NCBI GenBank assembly: GCA_904501985.1 | Contig: CAJGCT010000018.1 | Coordinates: 1-34,046 of the forward strand | DNA from: an uncultured Clostridia bacterium | GTDB taxonomy: Bacteria; Bacillota; Clostridia; Oscillospirales; CAG-272 | DNA: 34,046 nt | Reading direction: 5' to 3' | Shown here: piece by piece, positions 15,628-22,832 of the stretch | Layout of the letters: the number at the start of each line of letters is the position of its first letter | Position numbering within the stretch: the first letter of the stretch is position 1 | Notes under the pieces: model-generated | The model's input: the letters and a program-made list of their open reading frames with translations, nothing else | The model's database searches: none | What the model was told of the DNA's origin: nothing | Position numbers and translations under genes: made by a program

Positions 15628-16775
15628 CAGTTTACTTTAACTCCGTTTATAAATACAGCCTCAACGGTGTGGTCAAGGGAGAGTATATCTCCGCTGACAA
15701 GCACAATATCGGCATCCTTTCCGACTTCGATACTGCCGACACGGTCCTCAATACCAAGTATGCGCGCAGGATTTACGGTTATAGCTTCAAGTGCCGCCCC
15801 ACGCGTCATTCCGTGCTTCTTTGCCATGGCGGCACAAAGGGTGAGATAATTGAGAGGGCTTACCGGATGATCGGTGGTAAGAGCCGTCATCGCCCCTGCC
15901 GCAGACAGTGCACAAGGGTTGTCGAAAGTCTGATTGCGAAGCTCAGGCTTTGAGCGGTCGCACAGATTCGGTCCTGCGATAACGGACACGCCCCGAAGCT
16001 CGTCGGCGATCAAATGTCCCTCGGTTCCGTGGATTATGGCATACTTCAGCGAAAACTCCTCGGCAATGCGCATGGCGGTGCAGATATCGTCCGCACGATG
16101 GGCATGAAACTGCGCGGTAATCTCGCCGCGAAGCAGAGGGATAAGGGATTCGTTCTTAATATCGTATTCGGGCGGATCTATCTCCTCGTCGGATGCCGAG
16201 CGGTCAAGCTCTTCCATATAACGTGCGGCTTTGGCGAGAGTCTCGCGCATGATAGCCGCAGTTGCCATTCTTGTAACAGGTGACAGATTCTTTTGATGGT
16301 ATGTGCTCTTGGGATTCTCACCAAGGGCAAATTTTATTGCCGCAGGAGATTTTACAATCATGCGGTCAACCCGATTCCCTGCGGTTTTTATAACGCATAT
16401 CTGACCGCCGATTGGATTTGCGCTTCCGGGCGCAACAGCCACAGTGGTAACACCTGCGGCACGTGCCTCGGCAAAGCATCTGTCCTGTGGATTGATTCCG
16501 TCAAGTGCTCTGAGCTGAGGCGTTGCGGGATCGCTGTCCTCGTTGCAGTCGTCGCCCTCAAAATCAAGGGCATCCTCAACTATGCCGAGATGTGTGTGGG
16601 CATCAATAAATCCGGGGTAAGCGGTGAGTCCCTCGCCGTCGTACACCTCGCCGTCAAACTTTGGCAAATCCCCCTCGCCAACGGCAGATATTTTCCCGTT
16701 TTCCACCAAAATCCAACCGCCGCGGATTTTATTCGCGGCGGACATTGTCTCAATTGTGATGTTTTTTATAAGCAT
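15627..16775 (-). CDS. Amidohydrolase family protein (imidazolonepropionase-like)
   Basis: A 382-residue metal-dependent hydrolase. Like other amidohydrolases it begins with a small beta domain (IRGGWILVENGKISAVGEG), then the metal-binding HxH in PGFIDAHTHLG (H60, H62). Later ligands are probably the histidines of AQFHAHRADD and IIHGTEGH and the Asp of LTTDHPVSP. The C-terminal ITVNPARILGIEDRVGSIEVGKDADIVLV is diagnostic of the superfamily. Related proteins hydrolyse imidazolonepropionate or dipeptides; the substrate cannot be assigned here. The ATG follows AAGGAG at five-base spacing. It is the first gene of the operon with the serine hydrolase and birA (TGATG overlap with the next gene), 53 bases after divIC. 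Confidence 0.88.
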   Translation of the reverse strand: MLIKNITIETMSAANKIRGGWILVENGKISAVGEGDLPKFDGEVYDGEGLTAYPGFIDAHTHLGIVEDALDFEGDDCNEDSDPATPQLRALDGINPQDRCFAEARAAGVTTVAVAPGSANPIGGQICVIKTAGNRVDRMIVKSPAAIKFALGENPKSTYHQKNLSPVTRMATAAIMRETLAKAARYMEELDRSASDEEIDPPEYDIKNESLIPLLRGEITAQFHAHRADDICTAMRIAEEFSLKYAIIHGTEGHLIADELRGVSVIAGPNLCDRSKPELRNQTFDNPCALSAAGAMTALTTDHPVSPLNYLTLCAAMAKKHGMTRGAALEAITVNPARILGIEDRVGSIEVGKDADIVLVSGDILSLDHTVEAVFINGVKVN

Positions 16776-16828
16776 TGCTGCTCCTTATATATAAAGTATT
16801 AAACGTTATTTTCTATTTTTCACGCGCC

Positions 16829-17110
16829 TCAGTTTATAAGATCATTGTAAAAAATGATCTCATCCGGCAAGCAGTATCCTAATTTTTCCTTGGCAAGCGC
16901 AATTATATACTCCTCGTCAAAGGGAGTATCAAGTTTATTCTGAAGCTCATCAATATTTCCCTGCACATCGTCGATGCGCTCAGTTAACTTTTCCCGCTCC
17001 TCTTCCAGACTGTTGTAGCGTATTTGGACGCTTACAAGTGTAATTATCATAAACAAGAACGCGAGGAGTATTGCGAGCTTTACCGGTATTGATAATCGTA
17101 CCTGGTTCAT
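16829..17110 (-). CDS. divIC: Septum formation initiator DivIC/FtsB-like
   Basis: A 93-residue bitopic protein: short basic N-terminus (MNQVRLSIPVK), one membrane helix (about 12-29), a coiled coil (about 33-65, YNSLEEEREKLTERIDDVQG), and a small C-terminal part ending EEYIIALAKEKLGYCLPDEI, the conserved DivIC/FtsB signature. It acts with FtsL and DivIB/FtsQ at the division septum. The ATG at 17110 is preceded by AAAGGA; the open frame extends 24 codons further but those residues do not resemble DivIC. The start lies inside the yabQ reading frame, overlapping it by 131 bases. Its position after yabP and yabQ matches the Bacillus order, though yabR and spoIIE do not follow. Confidence 0.88.
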   Translation of the reverse strand: MNQVRLSIPVKLAILLAFLFMIITLVSVQIRYNSLEEEREKLTERIDDVQGNIDELQNKLDTPFDEEYIIALAKEKLGYCLPDEIIFYNDLIN

Positions 17111-17693
17111 CCCGTATTCCTTTCGTTTTGGAAGCTCTTCTCGCTTCCAGCCGTGCCTTACGTTTCTGTCTGTATAAAGCACTTATGGAGCGAACTTTCC
17201 CCCGCACCGCACCTGCGGCGCGTCCAAGTGTTTTTTTGTAAACAAATCCTGCCAGCCGCGAAATAACTCTCGCTATTGGCATTATCACTCTTTTTAAGGT
17301 AAATCCGATAACCGCCCACATAAAGCGTGCCAACGCTTCGGATACAAGCCTTGTAAGCCTGCCTATTGTCTGCATATAGAGAAAAAATCCCACCGCAGTT
17401 CCAAAAAGAATGAATCCTCTTGCTCTGCCTCTGTTTGCCTGAAAGCAAAACAGCACAAGTGTTGTTGCCGATACCGTAAAAAACAGTATGTCCTCAATAA
17501 ACGATACCGCAAAAATAAAGGTATCTGAGACATTTTTTATGGCACGGTTTTCTGTTTTCACAGACAAAAATGTCCGTGAGATACGAAGAATGTCAAAGAC
17601 AGCACCAAGAGCCGCGCCGAGTATCAGAGAGTAAAGAAGCAGCCAAAGCTGCTTTTCCATATCATATCCGAGAGCATCAAGAGCCATTTCCAT
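16980..17693 (-). CDS. yabQ: Spore cortex protein YabQ
   Basis: A 237-residue protein with about four N-terminal membrane segments (for example LWLLLYSLILGAALGAVFDILR and FIEDILFFTVSATTLVLFCF), the pattern of YabQ, which in Bacillus is needed for spore cortex formation and sits in the forespore outer membrane. Beyond about residue 175 the protein is very basic (YRQKRKARLEARRASK). The ATG shares one base with the yabP stop (TAATG), showing translational coupling. The last 43 codons or so overlap divIC in another frame; their composition looks unlike the rest and may be non-conserved. Either this is a true overlap or a stop or frame has been lost near 17110. Expected regulation is sigma-E, but I cannot identify such a promoter. 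Confidence 0.82.
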   Translation of the reverse strand: MEMALDALGYDMEKQLWLLLYSLILGAALGAVFDILRISRTFLSVKTENRAIKNVSDTFIFAVSFIEDILFFTVSATTLVLFCFQANRGRARGFILFGTAVGFFLYMQTIGRLTRLVSEALARFMWAVIGFTLKRVIMPIARVISRLAGFVYKKTLGRAAGAVRGKVRSISALYRQKRKARLEARRASKTKGIRDEPGTIINTGKARNTPRVLVYDNYTCKRPNTLQQSGRGAGKVN

Positions 17694-17971
17694 TACTTAA
17701 AGAAGCCCCTTTTTTTCTTCGGCTCAGCAGGATCAAAAAAGACCACGCCGCCGATCTCGCCCTCAATATACATTTCTCCGCTTTCTCTTGAAAGATGGGT
17801 TATGCGGAGTCCCACGCCGTCAACGGCAAGCATGCCGAGACATGTCATTAGTATAATACCGGTTTCGTTAAAGCTCTGTACATCTTCAACACCGGTAATA
17901 GTAAGATTTTTACGGTCGGAGATATGTATCATCTGCCGAGCCGTTCCCATTGTGATTATTTGCTCATTCAT
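17693..17971 (-). CDS. yabP: Sporulation protein YabP
   Basis: A 92-residue protein of the YabP/YqfC family: DRKNLTITGVEDVQSFNETGIILMTCLGMLAVDGVGLRI, then GEMYIEGEIGGVVFFD. In Bacillus YabP is required for cortex assembly together with YabQ. The ATG at 17971 has GAGGTG about eight bases upstream; a TTG at 17989 would add six residues but overlaps that site. The ribosome binding site lies at the foot of a strong hairpin (17981-18026), which could limit translation. The stop overlaps the yabQ start (TAATG). Confidence 0.9.
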   Translation of the reverse strand: MNEQIITMGTARQMIHISDRKNLTITGVEDVQSFNETGIILMTCLGMLAVDGVGLRITHLSRESGEMYIEGEIGGVVFFDPAEPKKKRGFFK

Positions 17972-17980
17972 CCGAAACAC

Positions 17981-18026
17981 CTCTGCCAATAATGGTTATG
18001 TATCTGTAACCATATATATGGCAGAG
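17981..18026 (-). promoter_or_regulatory. Hairpin overlapping the yabP ribosome binding site
   Basis: CTCTGCCA (17981-17988) pairs with TGGCAGAG (18019-18026), and ATGGTTA (17992-17998) pairs with TAACCAT (18007-18013), leaving a small internal loop and an eight-base hairpin loop. In the minus-strand RNA the 3' arm contains the AGAG of the yabP ribosome binding site. It could be a translational switch, or a processing or termination signal after rqcP. Confidence 0.55.
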
Positions 18027-18042
18027 GAGCTGCAGATATACA

Positions 18043-18285
18043 TCACGAAATAACTTCGTACATTGAAGCCGCGTCAGCCTTTGCTGTAAACTCGCGCACA
18101 TCAAGAACCTTGATCTTCGTTGTGCGCTGACCGAAGGTTATTTCGATAACATCCCCTACCTTAACGTCATATGACGCTTTTGCAGGTCGGTTGTTTACCG
18201 AAACGTGCTCCGAATCGCAGGCTTCATTGGCGACCGTACGCCTTTTTATAAGGCGGGACACCTTAAGAAACTTGTCAAGCCTCAT
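18043..18285 (-). CDS. rqcP: S4-domain RNA-binding protein RqcP (YabO)
   Basis: An 80-residue protein that is essentially one S4 domain: MRLDKFLKVSRLIKRRTVANEACDSEHVSVNNRPAKASYDVKVGD is shared with Hsp15/RqcP proteins. RqcP binds the 50S subunit and works with RqcH in adding alanine tails to stalled nascent chains (ribosome quality control). The gene begins 14 bases after HU and sits before yabP, as yabO does in Bacillus. The Hsp15/RqcP family is certain; the RqcP role rests on this synteny. Confidence 0.88.
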   Translation of the reverse strand: MRLDKFLKVSRLIKRRTVANEACDSEHVSVNNRPAKASYDVKVGDVIEITFGQRTTKIKVLDVREFTAKADAASMYEVIS

Positions 18286-18299
18286 TAAAAAGCTTTCGA

Positions 18300-18578
18300 T
18301 TATTTGTCGTTGAGCTTAGCCTTGAGGGTCTTGCCGGAAGTAAATGCAAGGCGCTTGGAAGCCGCGATCTTGATAGTTTCGCGAGTTGCGGGATTGATAC
18401 CTGTTCTTGCAGGACGATCCTTAACCTCGAATGTACCGAAGCCTACGATCTGAACCTTTTCGCCTGCGAGGATAGCATCCTCGATACCTGCGAATGCAGC
18501 GTTTACTACAGCCTCAACATCTTTTCTCTTGAGACCTGTGTCCTTGGTTACTTTTTCGATAAGAGTTGTCTTGTTCAT
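18300..18578 (-). CDS. hup: DNA-binding protein HU
   Basis: A 92-residue nucleoid protein. The body (MNKTTLIEKVTKDTGLKRKD, GFGTFEVKDRPARTG) and the DNA-clamping arm (RTGINPATRETIKIAASKR) are typical of HU, with full family length. HU bends DNA and compacts the chromosome as a homodimer. It has its own promoter and a leader with an inverted repeat. rqcP follows after 14 bases, so the downstream sporulation and division genes may share this strong promoter. HU between the mazG and yabO equivalents is the main difference from the Bacillus order. Confidence 0.96.
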   Translation of the reverse strand: MNKTTLIEKVTKDTGLKRKDVEAVVNAAFAGIEDAILAGEKVQIVGFGTFEVKDRPARTGINPATRETIKIAASKRLAFTSGKTLKAKLNDK

Positions 18579-18603
18579 TGGTTTATGTCCTTTCGTAATA
18601 CTT

Positions 18604-18630
18604 AATATACCGTATATAACTCGGTATATT
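18604..18630 (-). promoter_or_regulatory. Inverted repeat in the HU leader
   Basis: AATATACCG pairs with CGGTATATT across nine bases. It lies directly downstream of the HU -10 box, around the expected transcription start. It may be an operator or the first hairpin of the leader RNA. Confidence 0.45.
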
Positions 18631-18632
18631 CA

Positions 18633-18661
18633 ATTATAACATTAAATTCATTATTTTACAA
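18633..18661 (-). promoter_or_regulatory. Sigma-A promoter of HU
   Basis: On the minus strand: -35 TTGTAA (18661-18656), 17-base spacer, -10 TATAAT (18638-18633), about 55 bases before the ATG. Confidence 0.75.
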
Positions 18662-18664
18662 TAC

Positions 18665-18690
18665 CTTTTTTGAAAAAAGTTTCAAAAAAG
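18665..18690 (-). terminator. A/T-rich hairpin after mazG
   Basis: CTTTTTTGAAA (18665-18675) pairs with TTTCAAAAAAG (18680-18690), an 11-bp stem with a four-base loop. It lies between the mazG stop and the HU promoter, so it probably ends the upstream transcript. Confidence 0.5.
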
Positions 18691-18747
18691 TGCCTTATTT
18701 TCGGTATTTTTTTGATTTTTTGCCCATTCTGTGGAATATATTGGAAA

Positions 18748-19440
18748 TTATTGTTCGTTTTTTACATCGGAAGCTGTCTCAACAAGGCAGTCACAGGCAT
18801 CCGCAAGTGCCTTTTCGCTGTCGATTCCAAGCTCGCGTGCCAGCTTTACAGCGGAAAAAAGCAGCTCACCCATAAACTTTTCCTTATCGTTTGCATCAGC
18901 CGCAAGTTGACTTAGGATATCGTTTTCGGGCACACTGTAGCCAAGCTTATCCGCCTTGCCGCAAAGCTTGTCCGCACGGATAAGGGACGGCAGAGAGTGA
19001 GACACAGAGTCAAGCACCTCGCGGTCTGACTTCTGATGCTTCTCTACCACCTTTATCTTATCCCAATTTTTGAGCACCTCCTCCGAGGTGTCCGCCTTAA
19101 CATCGGCAAAAATGTGGGGATGACGGAGTATGAGCTTTTTGCAAACTCCGTCCGCCACCGAGTCAAGGTCAAAATCCCCTGCCTCCTCGGAAATACGGGC
19201 GTGGAACACCACCTGAAGCATAAGATCGCCAAGCTCCTCGCAAAGTAGATCCTTGTTGTCGGTATCTATAGCCTCCACCACCTCATAGGTCTCCTCAATA
19301 AGATTGCGGCGTATGGATTTGTGATCCTGCTCGCGGTCCCAAGGGCATCCGTCGGGAGCGCGAAGCACCTCCATGATCTCGCGAAGATCGGAAACGGTAT
19401 AGCTTGATTTAGCCTTAAGAGCTTCTATTCGTTCTTTCAT
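18748..19440 (-). CDS. mazG: Nucleoside triphosphate pyrophosphohydrolase MazG
   Basis: A 230-residue all-alpha NTP pyrophosphatase that hydrolyses NTPs/dNTPs to monophosphates and pyrophosphate, cleaning the nucleotide pool. LRAPDGCPWDREQDHKSIRRNL is the MazG signature; metal-binding acids are E49/E50 (EETYEVVEAID) and E69, D72 (EELGDLMLQVVFH). A second, degenerate MazG-like half follows (VLDSVSHSLPSLIRADKLCGKADKLG). It occupies the position of Bacillus yabN, but lacks the N-terminal tetrapyrrole-methylase domain of YabN. The ATG follows GAAAGGA at a long spacing (about 11 bases). Confidence 0.92.
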   Translation of the reverse strand: MKERIEALKAKSSYTVSDLREIMEVLRAPDGCPWDREQDHKSIRRNLIEETYEVVEAIDTDNKDLLCEELGDLMLQVVFHARISEEAGDFDLDSVADGVCKKLILRHPHIFADVKADTSEEVLKNWDKIKVVEKHQKSDREVLDSVSHSLPSLIRADKLCGKADKLGYSVPENDILSQLAADANDKEKFMGELLFSAVKLARELGIDSEKALADACDCLVETASDVKNEQ

Positions 19441-19474
19441 TATTGTAAACGTCCTTTCTAATGGTTAAAGCCTG

Positions 19475-19496
19475 AAAAATGATCCATTTTTTCAGA
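19475..19496 (-). terminator. A/T-rich hairpin just after the spoVB-like gene
   Basis: CTGAAAAATG pairs with CATTTTTTCAG (one extra T in the second arm) and a three-base loop. It begins two bases after the stop codon. It has the same design as the hairpin after rel (28682-28708): a T-run inside the stem and no long U-tail. Confidence 0.5.
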
Positions 19497-19497
19497 C

Positions 19498-21030
19498 TTA
19501 TGAACTTCCTTTCGATTTATGTAATATGCCGTGAAGCGACTTTCCCTCCGATATAGCCATAAGCCCGAAATATCCTGCCGCGGCGATTCCAACAGAAACA
19601 AGCGTGCCGGCGATCGGATATACAAACACAGCCGCCGTCACAGACAGCATGGACATCACAAGCGGCTTTATGTATAAAGGCAGTCCCACAGCACCGGAGA
19701 GCGGTGTCAGCGCACCGATAGCGGCGGCTGAGATGACCGTGGCTGTAAGATAGCACAGAAATGTTGACAGGGGCGTTGCAAACTTACCTATGATGGGGGT
19801 GAGCAGCCATGTGGAGGAAAGCTTCACCGCCGCACCGCACAGCATGGCGTACAGCGGCACTCTTTCTCTGCCGCAGGCTTGGAGCACGGTATTTGTGAGT
19901 CCCAGCACGCAAAGAAGCATTGACGAGGGTGCAAGTAGCGTCAGCATCACAGCGCCTCTTTCTGCCACATCATCGGCAAAAAGCAGTGAGAGTATAGGTC
20001 CGGACATGGCGGCAAGTCCAACTGCGCACGGAACTGCAAGCACCGCTGTTGCGCTTGCCGCATCCTTTGTAAGCTTTATCGCCTTTTCCCTGTTGCCAAG
20101 AGCAATTTCGCCGGACAGTGCCGGAAGCAGAGCGTATGCTATGGGCATAGTCAAAACCGGCGGCAGATTGAACATCGGCACGGCGAGGGATGAATAGTTG
20201 CCCCACACCGCCGCAGTCTCCGCCTGCGACATACCCGATGCATGGAGCGCACGGGTCATAATAAGCGAATCAATGAGATTTGCAAGGCTCATGACAGAGG
20301 ATGACAGGGTTATGGGAAACGCCGCCCTGATAAGCCTTGATGCCACGGTAAGCCGTGGTGTCCTGTCGCGCTCGTCCGTCTGTTTTTTCGCAAAAATGAA
20401 GTACAAATAAAGAATAATCATACCTGCGGCAACACCCACGGTTATACCTGCCGCCGCATATGCCGCCGCTTCGGATATACTTCTGCCATTCCTTATGGCG
20501 TGATACGCCAGTGCCGTACCAAGTGCCGCTTTGCCTAAAGCTTCCGCTATCTGAGACACGGAATGGGGCCGCAGGTCGCCGAAGCCTTGAAAATACCCTC
20601 TCAGTGCCGCCGACTGACACACAAAAAACAGCGTTGGCGCAATAGCGGCTATTGCAGGAGCTGATGCTTCCACACGCATGACGTGTGCAATAGCACCGGA
20701 AGCGAATATGAGAACGGCGCATCCAAAAAGTCCCACAGCCGTGAATATCCCAAGGGACGTTGTAAACACGCGCATGGCACCGTCGCGGCGACGGCTGTCG
20801 GGAATCCTTGCAATAAGCATGGACGCCGCCGCAGGAAGCCCTGCCGCCGACAGCATATAAAGCCAGGTAAAAAGGGTGTAGGCACTGTTGAAGTAACCCA
20901 TACCCGTCTCACCTATAAGGGCGGTCAGCGGAATCTTAAATAAGAGTCCTGCCGCCTTTACAGTAAGATTTGATACGGTCATAAGTATCACGCCCCGTGA
21001 TACCCTGTCCGTTTTGAATATTTTTTTCAA
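19498..21030 (-). CDS. SpoVB/MurJ-like lipid flippase (MVF/MATE superfamily)
   Basis: A 510-residue integral membrane protein with about 14 membrane helices. The beginning, DRVSRGVILMTVSNLTVKAAGLLFKIPLTALIGETGMGYFNSAYTLF, is typical of the SpoVB/polysaccharide-export branch of the MOP superfamily. In Bacillus, SpoVB is needed for spore cortex and YabM occupies exactly this position upstream of yabN; both probably flip lipid-linked wall or polysaccharide precursors. Which paralogue this is cannot be settled from sequence alone. The start is TTG with GGGAG nine bases upstream; that site lies in the 3' arm of a hairpin (21039-21076). Confidence 0.85.
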   Translation of the reverse strand: MKKIFKTDRVSRGVILMTVSNLTVKAAGLLFKIPLTALIGETGMGYFNSAYTLFTWLYMLSAAGLPAAASMLIARIPDSRRRDGAMRVFTTSLGIFTAVGLFGCAVLIFASGAIAHVMRVEASAPAIAAIAPTLFFVCQSAALRGYFQGFGDLRPHSVSQIAEALGKAALGTALAYHAIRNGRSISEAAAYAAAGITVGVAAGMIILYLYFIFAKKQTDERDRTPRLTVASRLIRAAFPITLSSSVMSLANLIDSLIMTRALHASGMSQAETAAVWGNYSSLAVPMFNLPPVLTMPIAYALLPALSGEIALGNREKAIKLTKDAASATAVLAVPCAVGLAAMSGPILSLLFADDVAERGAVMLTLLAPSSMLLCVLGLTNTVLQACGRERVPLYAMLCGAAVKLSSTWLLTPIIGKFATPLSTFLCYLTATVISAAAIGALTPLSGAVGLPLYIKPLVMSMLSVTAAVFVYPIAGTLVSVGIAAAGYFGLMAISEGKSLHGILHKSKGSS

Positions 21031-21038
21031 ATAACCGC

Positions 21039-21076
21039 ACTCCCGTCGGCGCGCAGTAAGGCTTATCCGACGGAGT
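21039..21076 (-). promoter_or_regulatory. Hairpin containing the spoVB-like ribosome binding site
   Basis: ACTCCCGTCGG (21039-21049) pairs with CCGACGGAGT (21067-21076) with one bulged base and a 17-base loop. In the minus-strand RNA the 3' arm holds GGGAG, the ribosome binding site for the TTG start at 21030. It could act as a terminator after the deaminase gene or hold back translation. Confidence 0.5.
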
Positions 21077-21083
21077 GTCGGAA

Positions 21084-22385
21084 TCAGTCAAAATAATGCG
21101 CGATAATATGCTTTGCATTACAGCGAAGCTTTTCAACGTCTACGGTTTTAAATTCTCCGTTCTCAAAAAGTATTTTTCCGTCGCACATGGTGAGATATAC
21201 GTCTCGCTCATTTGCGGAGAACGCTACGGATGAATAGGGGTCGTACATGGGGATGTTGTTGAGCGAATCAAGGTCAATAAGGATAATATCAGCTCTTGCG
21301 CCAACCTCGATTCTGCCGCAGTCGTATCTTGCCTGTGCCGCGGCACCTGCTTCCCATGCCATTTTGCAGATATCGGCTGTTTTAATGATATCCGCCTTAT
21401 AATTTACGCCCTTGTGAATGAGTGCCGCGCACTGAAGCTCACGGAGCACGGACAAAGCATTGTTGGAAGCCGCTCCGTCTGTACCGAGGGCAACATTTAC
21501 GCCGTTATCAAGCATTGCGCGAACGGGCGCAACACCGCTTGCCAATTTCAGATTGCTGACGGGATTGTGCACCGCCGTAACCTTGTTTTCCGCCATTAAC
21601 GCCATGTCAGATTCAGTGACCCACACGCAGTGAGCCGCCGCAGCGGTGGCAGTCTTTGAGGGAACAAGAATTCCGCAGTCTGTAAGATACTTAACAGGGG
21701 TCTTGCCGCCATGACGCTCCATGCAGGCTTCATGCTCGCTCTTTGTCTCCGAAACGTGCACCTGCATACCAAGGTCGCGGGAGTGGGTGTACTCCGCAAC
21801 CTCGCGAAGATAACGCTCTCTTGTGGTGTACTCGGCGTGCACGGACATATCTATGCGGACACGTCCGTCACCTGCACCGTGAAACTCGTCGGCAAGGCGT
21901 ACAGCCTCCTCAAAGCGAGTATCTCCCTTTATTGTGGCATCGTCGGAAAAGGCAACAAGACAGCGGCCTATATTCGCCTTAACGCCAAGATCAAGCACCG
22001 CTTTGGCGGTCTCGTCGCAGAAGAAATACATATCCGAGAAGGAAACCACGCCGCCGCGTATCATCTCGGCAATAGCAAGCTCAGAGCCTACGCGCACGGA
22101 TTCGGGGGTAAGTCTGTCCTCGGCAGGATATATTTTTTCCTCAAGCCATCTCTGAAGCGGCAGGTCCTCTCCGATACCGCGGAAAAGGGTCATTGCCGCA
22201 TGGCAGTGCGCATTGTAAAAAGCGGGAGTCAAAAGCTTTCCGCCGCAGTCGATAACGCGGTCACAGTCGCCCTTATAATCAGTGCCCACATAGGTGATTT
22301 TCTCGTTGTCGGTTGCAACCGAGGCATCATTGATGTAAGAGCCGTCAGGCGTAAGTACAATCGCATTTTTAAACAGTATTTTCAT
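21084..22385 (-). CDS. Amidohydrolase, MTA/SAH deaminase-like (MtaD family)
   Basis: A 433-residue zinc-dependent deaminase of the TrzN/MtaD (SsnA) family. Visible metal and catalytic residues: H60 and H62 (NAHCHAAMTLFRG), H183 (HAEYTT), H210 (HVSET), E213, and D303 (LGTDGAASNN). ALGTDGAASNNALSVLRELQ and AHCVWV are strongly conserved in this group. Family members deaminate methylthioadenosine or S-adenosylhomocysteine, or guanine-like substrates; the first is the most common assignment. The ATG is preceded by AAAGGAAG. It lies upstream of the spoVB-mazG block, a position held by spoVT in Bacillus. A role in purine salvage would fit the nearby purine nucleoside phosphorylase. Confidence 0.85.
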   Translation of the reverse strand: MKILFKNAIVLTPDGSYINDASVATDNEKITYVGTDYKGDCDRVIDCGGKLLTPAFYNAHCHAAMTLFRGIGEDLPLQRWLEEKIYPAEDRLTPESVRVGSELAIAEMIRGGVVSFSDMYFFCDETAKAVLDLGVKANIGRCLVAFSDDATIKGDTRFEEAVRLADEFHGAGDGRVRIDMSVHAEYTTRERYLREVAEYTHSRDLGMQVHVSETKSEHEACMERHGGKTPVKYLTDCGILVPSKTATAAAAHCVWVTESDMALMAENKVTAVHNPVSNLKLASGVAPVRAMLDNGVNVALGTDGAASNNALSVLRELQCAALIHKGVNYKADIIKTADICKMAWEAGAAAQARYDCGRIEVGARADIILIDLDSLNNIPMYDPYSSVAFSANERDVYLTMCDGKILFENGEFKTVDVEKLRCNAKHIIAHYFD

Positions 22386-22424
22386 TTTTATAAACTTCCT
22401 TTCAGAGTATCTCTGTATGCTTGT

Positions 22425-22772
22425 TTATCTTTTTTCTTCTCGGTAGTCGTCAAGAAGGCTTTCCACTACAGATACGAAATCTTCCTCCGCACCGTAGGAA
22501 AAGCTTAAAAAGCTTCCGTTTCCGCCGCCTGCTCCGATTGCGGTAACGTAGCAGGATTCGCCGTTTGCGATGATCTGTACGGTGAGCGCGGCGCGGCTTG
22601 AGGTTCTCATATAGTATTTATCATACACAAACAGCCGCACTGTAACGTCTCCCATGCGCTGTGCCGAGGAATCCACAAGCTCTACCGACAGTCCGCTTGC
22701 CCTTATGCCCTCATCAAGATAGCTTGCAAGCGTAGAGCCTCTTGCCTTTATTTCTCTTTCGTATTTTGCCAT
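22425..22772 (-). CDS. Small protein, DUF6054-like
   Basis: A 115-residue soluble protein starting MAKYEREIKARGSTLASYLDEGI, with alternating strands (DVTVRLFVYDKYYMRTSSRAALTVQIIANGESCYVTAIGAGGG) and a C-terminal helix (FVSVVESLLDDYREE). Start, glycine run and GAEEDF match what I recall of the uncharacterised DUF6054 family in Firmicutes. The ATG follows AAGGGA. It sits 39 bases before the deaminase and 60 after the 620-residue protein. The function is unknown, and I would not infer one. Confidence 0.6.
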   Translation of the reverse strand: MAKYEREIKARGSTLASYLDEGIRASGLSVELVDSSAQRMGDVTVRLFVYDKYYMRTSSRAALTVQIIANGESCYVTAIGAGGGNGSFLSFSYGAEEDFVSVVESLLDDYREEKR

Positions 22773-22802
22773 TTACTTTACTTCCCTTGTATTGATTATT
22801 CA

Positions 22803-22819
22803 TGAATATTTTATATTCA
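22803..22819. promoter_or_regulatory. Perfect 7-bp inverted repeat, possible operator
   Basis: TGAATAT (22803-22809) and ATATTCA (22813-22819) are separated by three bases, in the 60-base gap before the DUF6054-like gene. No promoter can be placed with confidence, so a regulatory role is a guess. Confidence 0.3.
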
Positions 22820-22832
22820 AAGGTCGGCGTTT

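Noticed and set aside
21711..22508. 265-codon plus-strand open frame
   Set aside because: Antisense to the deaminase and DUF6054-like genes; no recognisable domain.
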